Source: Trichuris trichiura (lineage: Eukaryota; Nematoda; Enoplea; Trichinellida; Trichuridae). From it: 64,000 nt of DNA. Shown here in pieces: positions 1 to 10,056 of this stretch. Every line of letters starts with the position of its first letter. The stretch's first letter is position 1. The stretch lies in contig JBAJFE010000011.1 in NCBI GenBank assembly GCA_037903355.1, positions 434,001 through 498,000 of the forward strand, read 5' to 3'. The notes beneath the pieces are model-generated. The model saw only the letters and a list, made by a program, of their open reading frames with translations. It was not told where the DNA came from and did not search any database. The position numbers were made by a program, and so were the translations under genes.

Positions 1-43
1 ACTTTACGCAACGTTTGCTTGATATTTTTTTTGTTCCTTGCAG

Positions 44-3000
44 AGCCATTTAAGTTCGCGGTCGATGGCTTGTCGAACTTTTCCGAATACATCGAAGGCG
101 GCAAAGTGAAGCAGGTGAAGATGCCGACCAAAATGGAATTTGTAGGTTGCTTGTTGGGGCGATGTCGTTTTCGTTGAAGGCAACGTTCTTTTTTGCTTGC
201 GCAGAAACCGTTGAACGAGTCGATTCGCGAGCCGGAATTTCTCATCTCCGATTTTAGCAAAATGGACCGACCCAATCAGATGCACCTAATGTGGCGGGCG
301 CTGTACAAGTTCTGCCAGGTCCATGGGCGCATGCCAAGAGTTCAAAATCTGGTAGATCAGTCTAAAGAAATTGCATTAGATTGGTTAATTAGTGTCGGCA
401 TTGTTTTTGTTAGGCTGACGCTGAACAAATAGTTTCTATGGTGGAAGAATTGAACGCTTCGGCATTGGAATCTTTGCGAGTGGAAAAAGTAGATGCACGT
501 CTTGCAAAACTGCTCAGTTTTCAAGCGCTCGGCAATGTAGCACCAATCACTGGATTCATTGGGGGTCTAGCGGCTCAGGAAGCTATGAAGGTTCTTTAGA
601 GAAGTTACTTCCGAAGTTGAGATATTCTTTTTTTTTCTTTCCCTTTAGGCATTGACAGGCATCTTTACCCCGGTAAAGCAATGGTTCTACTTTGACGCGA
701 TCGAGTGCCTGTCCGAACCTGGTCATCCGTACGGCTTACGCGATGAACGTTCCTGCGCTGCTCGGCAGAATCGCTACGATGGACAGACAGCCGTTTTTGG
801 CCACGAATTCCAGGAAGCGCTAGCAAAGCAAAGATGGTTTATCGTAAGTTATATTTAATCCTCCTTTATTTTTGAAAATCATCGCGGCAATATTTCCGTG
901 CACAGGTAGGCGCTGGCGCCATTGGATGCGAACTGCTCAAGTATTTCTCGATGATGGGCGTGGCGAGCTCGCAGAAAGGTTGTTTGTTCGTCACCGATAT
1001 GGATACCATTGAGGTGTCAAATTTGAATAGGCAATTCTTGTTCCGCAAACACGACGTGGGCGTACGTTTCTGAGCAGAGACGTTTCCAGCCGATTTTCCG
1101 TTTATCCTTTTAGAAAAAGAAATCAGACGTTGCCGTTGGAGCTGCAAAGGAGTTCAATCCGTCGCTGAATCTGAAATCAATGTGCGAGCGAGTTTGCGGC
1201 GAAACGGAGAACATCTTCGACGATGAATTTTTTGAAAATTTAAATGGAGTCGCCAACGCTTTGGATAACGTGGAAGCCCGTAAGTGCCATTGTCACTTTT
1301 GTGTTGCTAAAGGGTTAATTTACATTTTCAGGTACGTATATGGATCGCCGCTGCGTCTATTATCGTTTGCCTTTGCTCGAATCCGGCACTCAGGGACCCA
1401 AAGGGAATGTTCAAGTTGTCTATCCTCATCTGACCGAGTCGTACAGTAGTTCTCAAGACCCGCCCGAACGATCGATTCCTATTTGCACGTTGAAAAATTT
1501 TCCCAACGCAATTGAACATACCATTCAAGTACGTTGTTGCTAGTTTTTTTTGTTGTTATTATCTAGGTTGTCCGTTTTGTTACATAGTGGGCGCGCGACT
1601 TGTTCGAAGGAGCCTTCACCAATCCTGCCGAAATGGCGAATCAATTTTTGGAAGATCCGCGAGCCTTTTTCGAACGAGTAAAGAAGATGCACGCCGGACA
1701 AATGGTAGGTGTTTTTCTACGCGATGTTGACGCTTTTTTCGCCGTTTGAGTCCAGTCGCGAATTTGCATCTTTTTTCTTTAAAGATAGAAATGTTAGACA
1801 ACGTCTATCGCGTATTGTCCGTCGAACGTCCGGAGACGGCCGAGGATTGCGTCGTTTGGGCGCGCAACTATTGGGAAAAGTGTTTCAACTATTCCATTCG
1901 GCAATTGTTGCACAATTTCCCGCCTGATCAGACAACGTCGCTTGGCGCCAAATTTTGGTCGGGCAGCAAACGTTGCCCTCATCCGCTGCGATTTGACGTT
2001 GCCAATACGGAACATTTGCGTTTCATCTTTGCCGCAGCCTATCTGCGTTCTATTATGTACGGGCTGAAGCCTGTTGAAGATATGAGCTCCGTAGCGGATA
2101 TTGCCAAGCGTGTGTCGGTGCCGTCATTTGAACCGAAATCCGGTGTCAAAATAGCGGTGACCGAAGAAGAAGCGACAAGGATGAACAGCGAAGATGGAGG
2201 TTTGCGCCCCGTCTGCTTTTTATTTTTCGTTATATGTTGCGTTCTTTTAGACGAGCAACAATTTCAAGAGTTGCATCTTCTGTTGGCCAAGCTAAAGCCG
2301 GAAAAAAGTAAACGCCTCTTCCCGATCGATTTCGAAAAGGACGACGATTCGAATTATCATATGGAATTCGTTACTACGGCCAGCAATTTGCGCGCGGAAA
2401 ATTACGATATCGAAAAAGCTGACCTCCTAAAGGTACACCTCTCCATCAGGGACCAGTTTGAGAAGGAAATGTGTATCCGAGCTTTCAAGTTCTTTATTTA
2501 AGACAAAACAAATAGCGGGTCGAATTATTCCCGCTATTGCAACTACAACAGCAGCTGTTGCTGGTTTGGCATGTTTGGAATTTTACAAAGTAACCAGAGA
2601 ACAATGCGACCTCCAACTATGCGTTTAAAGTCTTTTTAATTCGTTGTAGGTGGTTCTCGCTGCCGCCAACGATCCAGTGCTGGAACGTTTCAAAAACAGC
2701 TTCATCAATTTGGCTTTGCCATACTTTGGCTTTGCTGAACCCGTAAAAGCAGCTGTTAAGAAGGTACGTTGTATTTCGCGTTCGCTGCGGCCTTTTTTCT
2801 TATTGAACTTACCGTTTCGGCGCAGTACTACGACACTCGTTGGACGTTGTGGGACCGTTTCGAAATTCAAGGCGACATTACCCTGCAACAACTGGTTGAC
2901 TACATGAAGGTAATTGAAATTTTTAAAATCAATTTTGCCTACATTGCCTTAAAATACAACTTTTGTACAAGTTGGAAGGCTTTGTAGTCTTCGTACGGGG

Positions 3001-3844
3001 TGAAATTGTTTATTGAAGTTGTCAGTAACAAGCAGAGCATGCGGAGCAGCCCAATCCCGAAATCATTGTTGAACCTAAGTAGCTAAAATGTTGTGCTTAT
3101 AGTCGTGTTTCTGTTGGTAGTGTAAAGCGAACGTTGAGCTTGATTTTGAATTGCGAGTTCGTAGGCTTAAACAGTTTGCCGAATAATCTGTACGCAATAG
3201 ACGACAATAAAGTAGTAATAAAAATAACAAGGAAATATATTCCTGCGTTACGACGTATTTTATTTACTGCGTATTTCGATTTAAGTTGAAATTCTTTAAC
3301 GCCATTTTTTGGAAGCAATCTTTTGTTTACGTTGCGTTTGTTTATTGTATCATTATTAGCGTTGCTATAGTTACTCGGCTGCCCTCATTTTGCTTTCAAA
3401 TTATTGAGCGAGCCGCAGCCAGCCGTTCTCTGTTCACGCTGCCTTTTACGCTCACATTGCGTATGTTCATTCGATACCGTCTAAGAGGCGACCCCTTTTT
3501 TTAGCATTCAATGATCATATTGTTTTTCAGGAGAACCACCAGCTGGAAGTGACTATGCTTTCACAAGGCGTTACGATGCTCTTTTCCTTCTTTTTAACTC
3601 CGGCTAAACGAAAAGAGCGTATGGGCATGAAGTATACTACAATTCCTGCAATGCTGTCTTGTGAAATTTGCATCGTTTTGTTGTTCTTTTCAGAATATCG
3701 GAACTGGTGCAAACGATAAGTAATCGGCCAATTCCGGAAGGAGTGAAAGCGATAGTATTGGAATTGATGTGCACTGACGAACATGGCGAAGACGTCGAGG
3801 TACCTTACGTCAAGTATTATCTACCTTCGATGGAACAGTGCTGA
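44..3844 (+). CDS. UBA1: Ubiquitin-activating enzyme E1 (5' end outside window)
   Basis: E1 adenylates ubiquitin with ATP, captures it on a cysteine and passes it to E2 enzymes. Exons 44-141, 205-351, 414-590, 649-843, 906-1061, 1114-1279, 1332-1528, 1588-1704, 1785-2199, 2251-2432, 2503-2589, 2650-2763, 2826-2909, 3531-3631 and 3694-3844 keep one frame and give 794 residues; against ~1,058 in human UBA1, about 260 N-terminal residues lie left of position 1. Visible landmarks: the active adenylation domain with [14 protein letters not shown] (from 906) and [19 protein letters not shown]; the catalytic cysteine in [11 protein letters not shown] (codon 1484-1486); FPPDQTTS and KDDDSNYHM; and the C-terminal ubiquitin-fold domain (3531-3844) ending EVPYVKYY. 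All introns are GT-AG and 50-80 nt except 2910-3530 (621 nt). No key residue is missing. Assignment is by recall of the family sequence. Confidence 0.96.
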
Positions 3845-4570
3845 GGAAGACAGAAGCGAAGACCTCCAACAGCTCCAAGTGGTCCAATTTGGCAGTTGCT
3901 CACGCTGGCGCGTAGTTGTCCATGTATTACCGCTTTGGTCGTCATTACTACTGCTTGGTCAGTTGCCGCCGTTACGCGCAACTGGTGATGAAGAAGGGCA
4001 AGTATGCTGCTGCGCCTTTTTTGGGACAAAAGAAGCACCTATCGGTCGGCAAGCGCGAAGCCTTCTTTTCTATTTTCTTTTTTACGAACTACGGTCGAAA
4101 AATTGCTCTTAGAATTTCGTTCATTCAACATTAATACTGCATTTCAGTTTTACGATTGGAACAGTTTATACCGTCTCTAATGAATCCGTTAAGCAGCAAA
4201 CATGCTCACGTTAAAAAAGATGTTGATAACATTGTTCTTGAGCTCGCGCTCTAGGCAAGGCGAGTTGATCGGGTGGTGGTGATGATGATGTTGGGGCGGT
4301 TGAATTCCGATCATCCGCTGGTGGTGGTCAATGGTCAATTGGTTTTCAAACATACATGAAGGAGGACCGCCCGGAGTTGCCAACATCTGTCGCGTCGATA
4401 CCATTTTGTCGCGCTATTGTATGCTTAATCAGGCTAACCGCATGTTCGACTTTGGCCAGCGACAATAATCAGCCGTATAGTCGACACCTTTTCAATTCAG
4501 TAGAAGCAATTTTGGTCACACTCTCATATTACGGTAGCAAAGGCTGTGCATGGATACAACTTTTTATTCG
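3845..4570 (+). pseudogene. Coding-like but frame-broken stretch between UBA1 and the bHLH gene
   Basis: The convergent gap between UBA1 and the bHLH gene contains three plus-strand pieces with coding-like codon choice. From about 3925 a reading begins MYYRFGRHYYCLVSCRRYAQ and runs through a Lys-rich part. From 4148, right after a TTTCAG acceptor-like site, FYDWNSLYRL ends in a stop, followed by a reading with KKDVDNIVLELAL and a TAG. From about 4350, in another frame, comes NICRVDTILSRYCMLNQANR with a stop at about 4467. No single frame or simple GT-AG splicing joins them, and I recognise no family. They may be remains of a lost gene, exons of a gene I cannot assemble, or UBA1 3' UTR with chance openness. 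Confidence 0.25.
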
Positions 4571-5181
4571 CTATGAATGAAGCGCAGCAGGCGATGTTAG
4601 AACGTTGGACGTTAGCTGGGGGAGACCGCTGGTCGGCTCCAATGGCCAGCGGCGTGCTTGGTCATGGTATTGGGCCAACAAAAGTTGTGACCACGTCGCT
4701 AATGGGTTAACTGTTGGCTGCAGACACGAACTTGTATGCATGGATGGAACGAGCAAATTTCCATTGTAGCTTTGATGATGATGATGGGATTGTAGCATTA
4801 TTCTTTTGGCATTTTCCAACGATTCGGTTAATGTTAATATGTAGTTGCGAGCGAATACTAGCGTCGACACTTTGGAGAGTTTTCTGGTCGTTGGATCTTT
4901 TCCAAATGGCATCACTTGTCTGAGCGCTTCCATGGCGTGGTTGAGGTCGTGCATTCGCTTCCTTTCTCTGCTGTTGATTTTAGTTCTCATTTCCTTAAAT
5001 GGACGAACGTTTCGAAAAGTGGAACACTCAACTTTTTTTTTACCTGTCCTCCTTCGTCCACATTTCGTCGGTGCGTACGCGATTTTCGCCTGCGAATATA
5101 CGGTTCGATTGACTCCTTGACATCCGGCTTGAAATAGAAATTGTCGTCTACTTTGGCTGACGGAGACTTTGTTGTTGACAT
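4571..5181 (-). CDS. bHLH transcription factor, OLIG/BHLHE22 (hlh-17-like) family
   Basis: A probable DNA-binding neural or glial regulator. The 186-residue model has exon 1 5181-5044, a 50 nt intron 5043-4994 and exon 2 4993-4571. The basic region and helix 1 read KINSRERKRMHDLNHAMEAL, followed by RQVMP, a loop containing RKLSKVSTL, and helix 2 with ARNYILTLTESLENAKR. The RKLSK and ARNYIL signature is typical of the OLIG/BHLHE22/BHLHE23 group, to which C. elegans hlh-17, hlh-31 and hlh-32 belong. The tail is short, with a His run (SHHHHQ). The start is the ATG at 5181, which gives a 46-residue basic N-terminus before the intron; a further upstream exon cannot be excluded. It converges with UBA1. 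The family is firm; the exact orthologue is not. Confidence 0.85.
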
Positions 5182-7954
5182 GTCCGCGCGGAAAAGCGAC
5201 AGCAGCGCTTTATGAGCGCGTTTTTCCGACGCGTTTCCTTAAAAGTAAAGGTGCTGTGAGCGTTTTGGCCAATGGCAAGAGGACGACTGGTTTGATCAAT
5301 TGATGAATTGAGTCTTTATGCGATTGGTCTCTCGGCGGTCTCGTAAGGTCGTCCTCCCCCATGGAGTCGAATAACGTACAGCGTCTGGGAACCTTCTGGT
5401 TCTGTCATAAGCGCGCCGCCTACAACTTTTCATCGACCAAGGTTGGTTGTTGAACAGCATTGACTGCATTGAATGAGGTTTAGCACCCTGCGGGCGGAAG
5501 GCGATTAGCGATAGGTTCGTTTTTGTACGCGTTCTTCAGCTTGAGTTGGCGTCAATTTTGTATGTCAACTTGTTATCCCTGAATAGAGTGTCGTAGGCGA
5601 AGTCCACTTGACCGCGGCAGCTTCGATTGTCAGTAGGTGTCCCAACTGTTCGTTTGTAATCGGATAGTGAGCGAAAATCAAGTACAGATGGTGTCACGAT
5701 GAGGTGCATTATTCGCTCTGTTGGACAGCTTGTCGACAATACGATCGTGTCCATTGCACAATGTAAATGGCACTATTATAATGACATGGATGTTGCCTTG
5801 TCTGACGATGCAGTATGGTCAAGTGGGGCGCTCGATCTGTCCACTTTTTGCGCATTAACGGTGGCCATCACATTGTGCATATACGGTACTTTGCCTTGAA
5901 CGTAAGGCGATTAGCTGTTGTAAAACGAAAGTAATAGAACACTGTTACTTTGCAAATAACTTGATGGTATTAGTGTTTAAAGGTTCGCGAAACATTCATT
6001 TAATGTTAACATGTGCATTTGTTGTATGATTTCAAATATATTCGGTGTCTTTAACGTTCTACATAAGTATTTTTGCTTAGGTAGGTGTACCTCGGCTGCG
6101 TTCAATATTTTGCCATTAATATTGATTGTTTCTGTTAATTTTACTGCAAAGTTGTAACTAAACTTTGCCTTCTGATATTGATCTTTCGGTTCACGAGTTT
6201 GGCGTGTTTGATTTATCTGTAAATAAACTTCAAAGTTCCCGCCTCCATTCGTTGGAAGGGCAGTTTTGAATTTTATTTAGAGATACATCAAACAGGCCAA
6301 ACCTGTGAACAAAAAGACCACATATGCAACAACGTATGCCTCTTAAAGGACGCGTTGTCTTTCTAAAGCAAAAATATCGTAAAAACGCTATGATTATAAA
6401 GGCAAAATGAATTATGCCGTTAGTGCTCACTGCAATAATTCCATTTCCAATAAAACTGTTCAGTTTATCGTGACACTTCGAATAGAATTGCTTGGAAGAT
6501 CTTCCGATTGGTTAGCGGCAGTCTGGTTTCCGTTTATATTTTGATATTAAAGTGATTTCGATGCTATTAGGTTATTTATTTAAAAGATTAATCAGACTGA
6601 ATGAAATTTTCATGTGTTTGAAATTTGTTAGTATTTTGCAGACATGCGACTATTTACGGGGCGAATTTGGGGGTCTCAAATGCTGCAATGCACATTTTGT
6701 TCTAATATTTTTATGTAGCCGTATTTTTAGCCCGTTTTTTATTAACGCTTATTGTATAAACGTTTAATGCACAAACTAAAATAGAAGGATGTGAATATTT
6801 CGACTACCGTAGTAATTTCATGGTAATTATGTGCGGTGTTACGAAAGCTTTTAATCAGGCGCGCCCGACTTCTTTCCGTCGGCTAGTTTTAACGTAACGT
6901 TCGATTTCGTGAGAGATTATTCAAAATAAGTTGTTTTCTTTCTTCCATGGTGATTTTGTTTCGAGCCTCTGAAAAGCTCTTGAATAACAAGTTCGTCATT
7001 TATAGTTTGTCGTTAGCACTTTTGAATTGTAAGCAGCTGCGGCGTATAACGATTTTTCGGGATGGAAAAAGTCAGAGATTAAGAATGCTCAGCTCATTAA
7101 CAGAACCTGCGCATCCTTCCGGATACGATAGCCTTGCGGGTGATCATTTTATCTATGGTAAAACCGCATTTTTCATCGCAAAAAGCATCAAATCTTCCTT
7201 TCTCTACCAACATTTATTTAAAATATAATAACTTGAAAGGTTAGTAAACGCTTTTGTTCGCAAACTGAAGCAGTGAAGGAAGTGACTCCTTCTTTCAACC
7301 GTGCGCTTAATTCTACCGCACGGGCAGTTTAACGATAGTAAAATGCAGGAAATCAGTTCGCGGTGTGCTGTCCACTAATTTCAGTTTGAAAATTCGAACT
7401 TCGCCAGTCGGCTCAGTGTTGATGTTCAGGTACATTGAAATTCAAAATCTGTTAACAGCGATGCCGAATCTTTTCGCTAAGCTAACTGCGTAAGAATAGT
7501 CTTTTTCAACATGCAGTCGCGGCTTCTTGCTTGTTTGCAGAACACCAGAGATCGTGATGCAGAAGGCTGCAGACAGCGTCGAAAAACAAATGCTTTTTAA
7601 CAGCCATGTTAAACTTTGAGGGAGGACGTCTCCTATTTTTCTAAAATAAGTACAGCTGGTCTTCAGCAGTATGCCATACGCTACTTGTCTTCTGTTTCAA
7701 ATGCAACTAGCCTAGCTATCTTTAAGGTTACTGTAACATAAAGTTGGCTTTTGTAGCGTAAGTTTAGCTGCTTGGTTGGACGCTTTTTTCGCATGAATCA
7801 TTTGTCGCGCCGTAAGAAGTTCTCCTTGCCTGTTTGCAGCAAGTTAAGCGTTTTTTAAATTTCAGTTTGCTGGTCCTCGCTGCGTAGCAAAACGGTAACG
7901 CGCTTGATTAGTTTCAAAGCGTAAGCTTTTATCTTGCCGGTCCGCGTGACTGAA
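5182..7954. other. Intergenic, no supported gene
   Basis: Upstream of the bHLH start and upstream of MRPL42. Only short uncorroborated readings occur, such as a minus-strand 72-codon one at 5536-5754 and a plus-strand 93-codon one at 6947-7228. None has recognisable motifs or convincing splice partners. It may hold regulatory sequence of the bHLH gene. Confidence 0.5.
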
Positions 7955-8454
7955 ATGACGGATTGTAGGGTCAATTTAGTGACCACCAACGAAGGGATCA
8001 TCGTCGCCTATCATCGAGACCAGGACTTCCCCTACGAACACACCAAGGTATGATTGACCCAAAACGACCGCTGAAGTGACCTTATTGGTCGGATATGTTT
8101 TTAGCCTTTACCTTTGGAAGAATCTGTCCAGGTGTGCACTTTTTTTCAAAACACAATTGCGTAAGTTGTTTACAGGAATCAACACTGATAAACGACCGTA
8201 TCTGTTTGGCCTACGAAACTCAGTTCTTTCGTCGTGGGCCATCGGTTCCTGACATTTGTAACATGTTCTACGTGCATAAGCAGATGCTCTACACAAGGTT
8301 TGTTTTTGGTTGTGTGCTATTTAGGTTGCCATGTTAGACTAGTTGCAGTGCTTAGCGCTATACAGCCCCGTTTAACTTGTTCGGTTTCAGACCTCGTAAA
8401 ACAAGAATCGACAGTACTCTTCCTGAAACTCCTGTCGTTCGCAAAGGTCTTTGA
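7955..8454 (+). CDS. MRPL42: Mitochondrial large-subunit ribosomal protein L42
   Basis: A small component of the mitochondrial large ribosomal subunit. Four exons, 7955-8047, 8105-8131, 8176-8297 and 8391-8454, keep phase and encode 101 residues. The family signature is the N-terminal strand with IIVAYHRDQDFPYEHTK followed by PLPLEE (compare the bilaterian CYHPS..IPYEHTKPIP pattern), and the C-terminal part with PDICNMFYVHKQMLYTRPRK. Human MRPL42 is longer (about 142 residues), mainly at the N-terminus; no clear targeting peptide is visible here, so a further 5' exon is possible. Introns are 57, 44 and 93 nt. The stop codon TGA (8452-8454) shares its A with the ATG of LIPT2, which suggests one polycistronic transcript. 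Confidence 0.85.
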
Positions 8455-8456
8455 TG
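8452..8456 (+). promoter_or_regulatory. Stop/start overlap TGATG joining MRPL42 and LIPT2
   Basis: The MRPL42 stop (TGA, 8452-8454) and the LIPT2 start (ATG, 8454-8456) share one base. If LIPT2 instead starts at 8469, the gap is 14 nt. There is no room here for a conventional intercistronic region of about 100 nt. Confidence 0.7.
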
Positions 8457-9215
8457 ACGACGACACGTATGAAATTTCTTAGCCTGGTGCCAGTAGTTGC
8501 CAAATGGTTGGGTACTATTCCTTACGATGAAGGACTCAGGTGGCAATCAGTGTGCCACCAAAAACTTTTGGCCAGTTTACCTAAAGACCCAGGCGAATAT
8601 GCTACGAGTAATACGGTACTAATGTTGGAGCATTTTCCCGTGTATACGGTCGGCGTACGGGGTTCTTCATCGGCGGACCAAGCTGAGCGTCGCCTCGAAT
8701 GTTTGGGTGCCGATTTTTATCGCACAGATCGAGGCGGGTTGATTACCTTCCACGGTCCGGGTCAATTGGTTGTTTATCCCATTTTGCATCTTCCCGATTT
8801 CCACAGTTCTCCTTTCTCCAAGTGGTACGTCCACAGTTTAGAGCAATGTTTAATTGGTACGTGTTTACAATTTGGCGTAGAGGCATACGCCCCTGGTCCT
8901 CCATTGACTGGTGTTTGGGTGAATGAACGAAAAGTGGCTTCCATTGGTCTACGTCTGAAGGACGGTATCAGTAGTCATGGCGTAGCGCTGAATTGTGACA
9001 TTGACCTCGGTTGGTTTGATCACATTGATCCCTGCGGACTTGTCGGTCGGAAAATGACCTCCCTAAGTCAGGAAGTTCATCAAACTATACGGATTCAAGA
9101 CGTCATTAAACCGTTTATCCATTCGTTTGAAAAATATTTTTGCTGCGAAATTGCATACCAGAATGCTGCCGTCAAAAAGAAAAAGCGGACTAATCATGAC
9201 TACGAAGATCATTGA
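8454..9215 (+). CDS. LIPT2: Lipoyl(octanoyl) transferase, mitochondrial
   Basis: Transfers octanoate from mitochondrial acyl carrier protein to lipoyl-domain proteins such as GCSH, the first step of lipoate synthesis. Intronless, 253 residues from the ATG at 8454; an alternative in-frame ATG at 8469 gives 248. The LipB fold is clear: LEHFPVYTVGVRG, then RGGLITFHGPGQLVVYPIL (the RGG.xT.HGPGQ box), then TGVWVNERKVASIGLRL with the conserved lysine, SHGVALN, and DPCG with the catalytic cysteine. The Lys/Cys pair is intact, so the enzyme should be active. A basic tail (KKKKR) closes the protein. There is no room for a separate promoter between it and MRPL42 other than inside that gene, so it is probably expressed as the second cistron. 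Confidence 0.94.
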   Translation: MTTTRMKFLSLVPVVAKWLGTIPYDEGLRWQSVCHQKLLASLPKDPGEYATSNTVLMLEHFPVYTVGVRGSSSADQAERRLECLGADFYRTDRGGLITFHGPGQLVVYPILHLPDFHSSPFSKWYVHSLEQCLIGTCLQFGVEAYAPGPPLTGVWVNERKVASIGLRLKDGISSHGVALNCDIDLGWFDHIDPCGLVGRKMTSLSQEVHQTIRIQDVIKPFIHSFEKYFCCEIAYQNAAVKKKKRTNHDYEDH

Positions 9216-9995
9216 ACTTGTTCGGAGTAAGAAAATTATTCGCTTTTCGTCGCTACGCGTCGTTATTATGCTTCTGTGACCTCGCTCGCCATGCACCTAC
9301 GGAGGCAGATTAAATGAACTTGCGTAAACGTAGTCTCATTGTGTGGCCGGTTACTGTACAATTGAACCTGCAGTCTGTTTTAGTAAACCGTCAAACAAAG
9401 CCATTCAAGAAACGCGGAAGGTTGCCTGACGAAGCATACATTTAAGTAAAACAATTTAGCAGCCGATAACAAAATGTAATTTAAACAAATGGCGGCAATT
9501 TGATTTAACCTACGCGCTATTGCTGACGACTTGGCAAAATGGACTTGCAAGTTTCGTAAGAAAAATCTTGTGAAAGCAAAGTTTTCGGCTTCATTGGTAA
9601 ACGCGTATCCGTTTGCACGTTTAATATTTACTCTCTTTAGATGCAAACGCCATCTTGGAGAGTAGAACATTTCGGAACCAACAAACCGATTTTGGTGTGT
9701 TAAAAAGACGGACAATAACTAGGACGTTTTTCGAAATTAAAATTGAAAAATTGTTTGCGTTAAAATTGCCGAAACGGACACGCGCGTAGAAAAAGACTGG
9801 CAGTTATAGCAAGCTATATGGTACCTGCGCATCGTACCGCGAGTTTGTAGGTTATCGCGGCTTTGTGTAGACGTGGTTGAAGTTTGTTTATTGTCGCTGG
9901 CAAAAAGTGCATTTAAAGCTGAAGCACTCCAAATATGTAAAATTGTTGTTAGTCTTTTTCGAGAGCTCGTTTATTCGGCCTATTTATTGCTTCAG
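9216..9995. other. Intergenic, no supported gene
   Basis: Between LIPT2 and the first kinesin exon. A 111-codon minus-strand reading at 9380-9715 has no recognisable motif. A TTGCTTCAG acceptor ends at 9995 and opens the first kinesin exon; it may be the cis acceptor of an unseen leader exon or a spliced-leader acceptor. Confidence 0.4.
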
Positions 9996-10056
9996 GACGA
10001 CGCCCATTAAGGCAAGCACCATTGTTCGTACGCCTTGTCGTCGACAGTGCAAAGCG

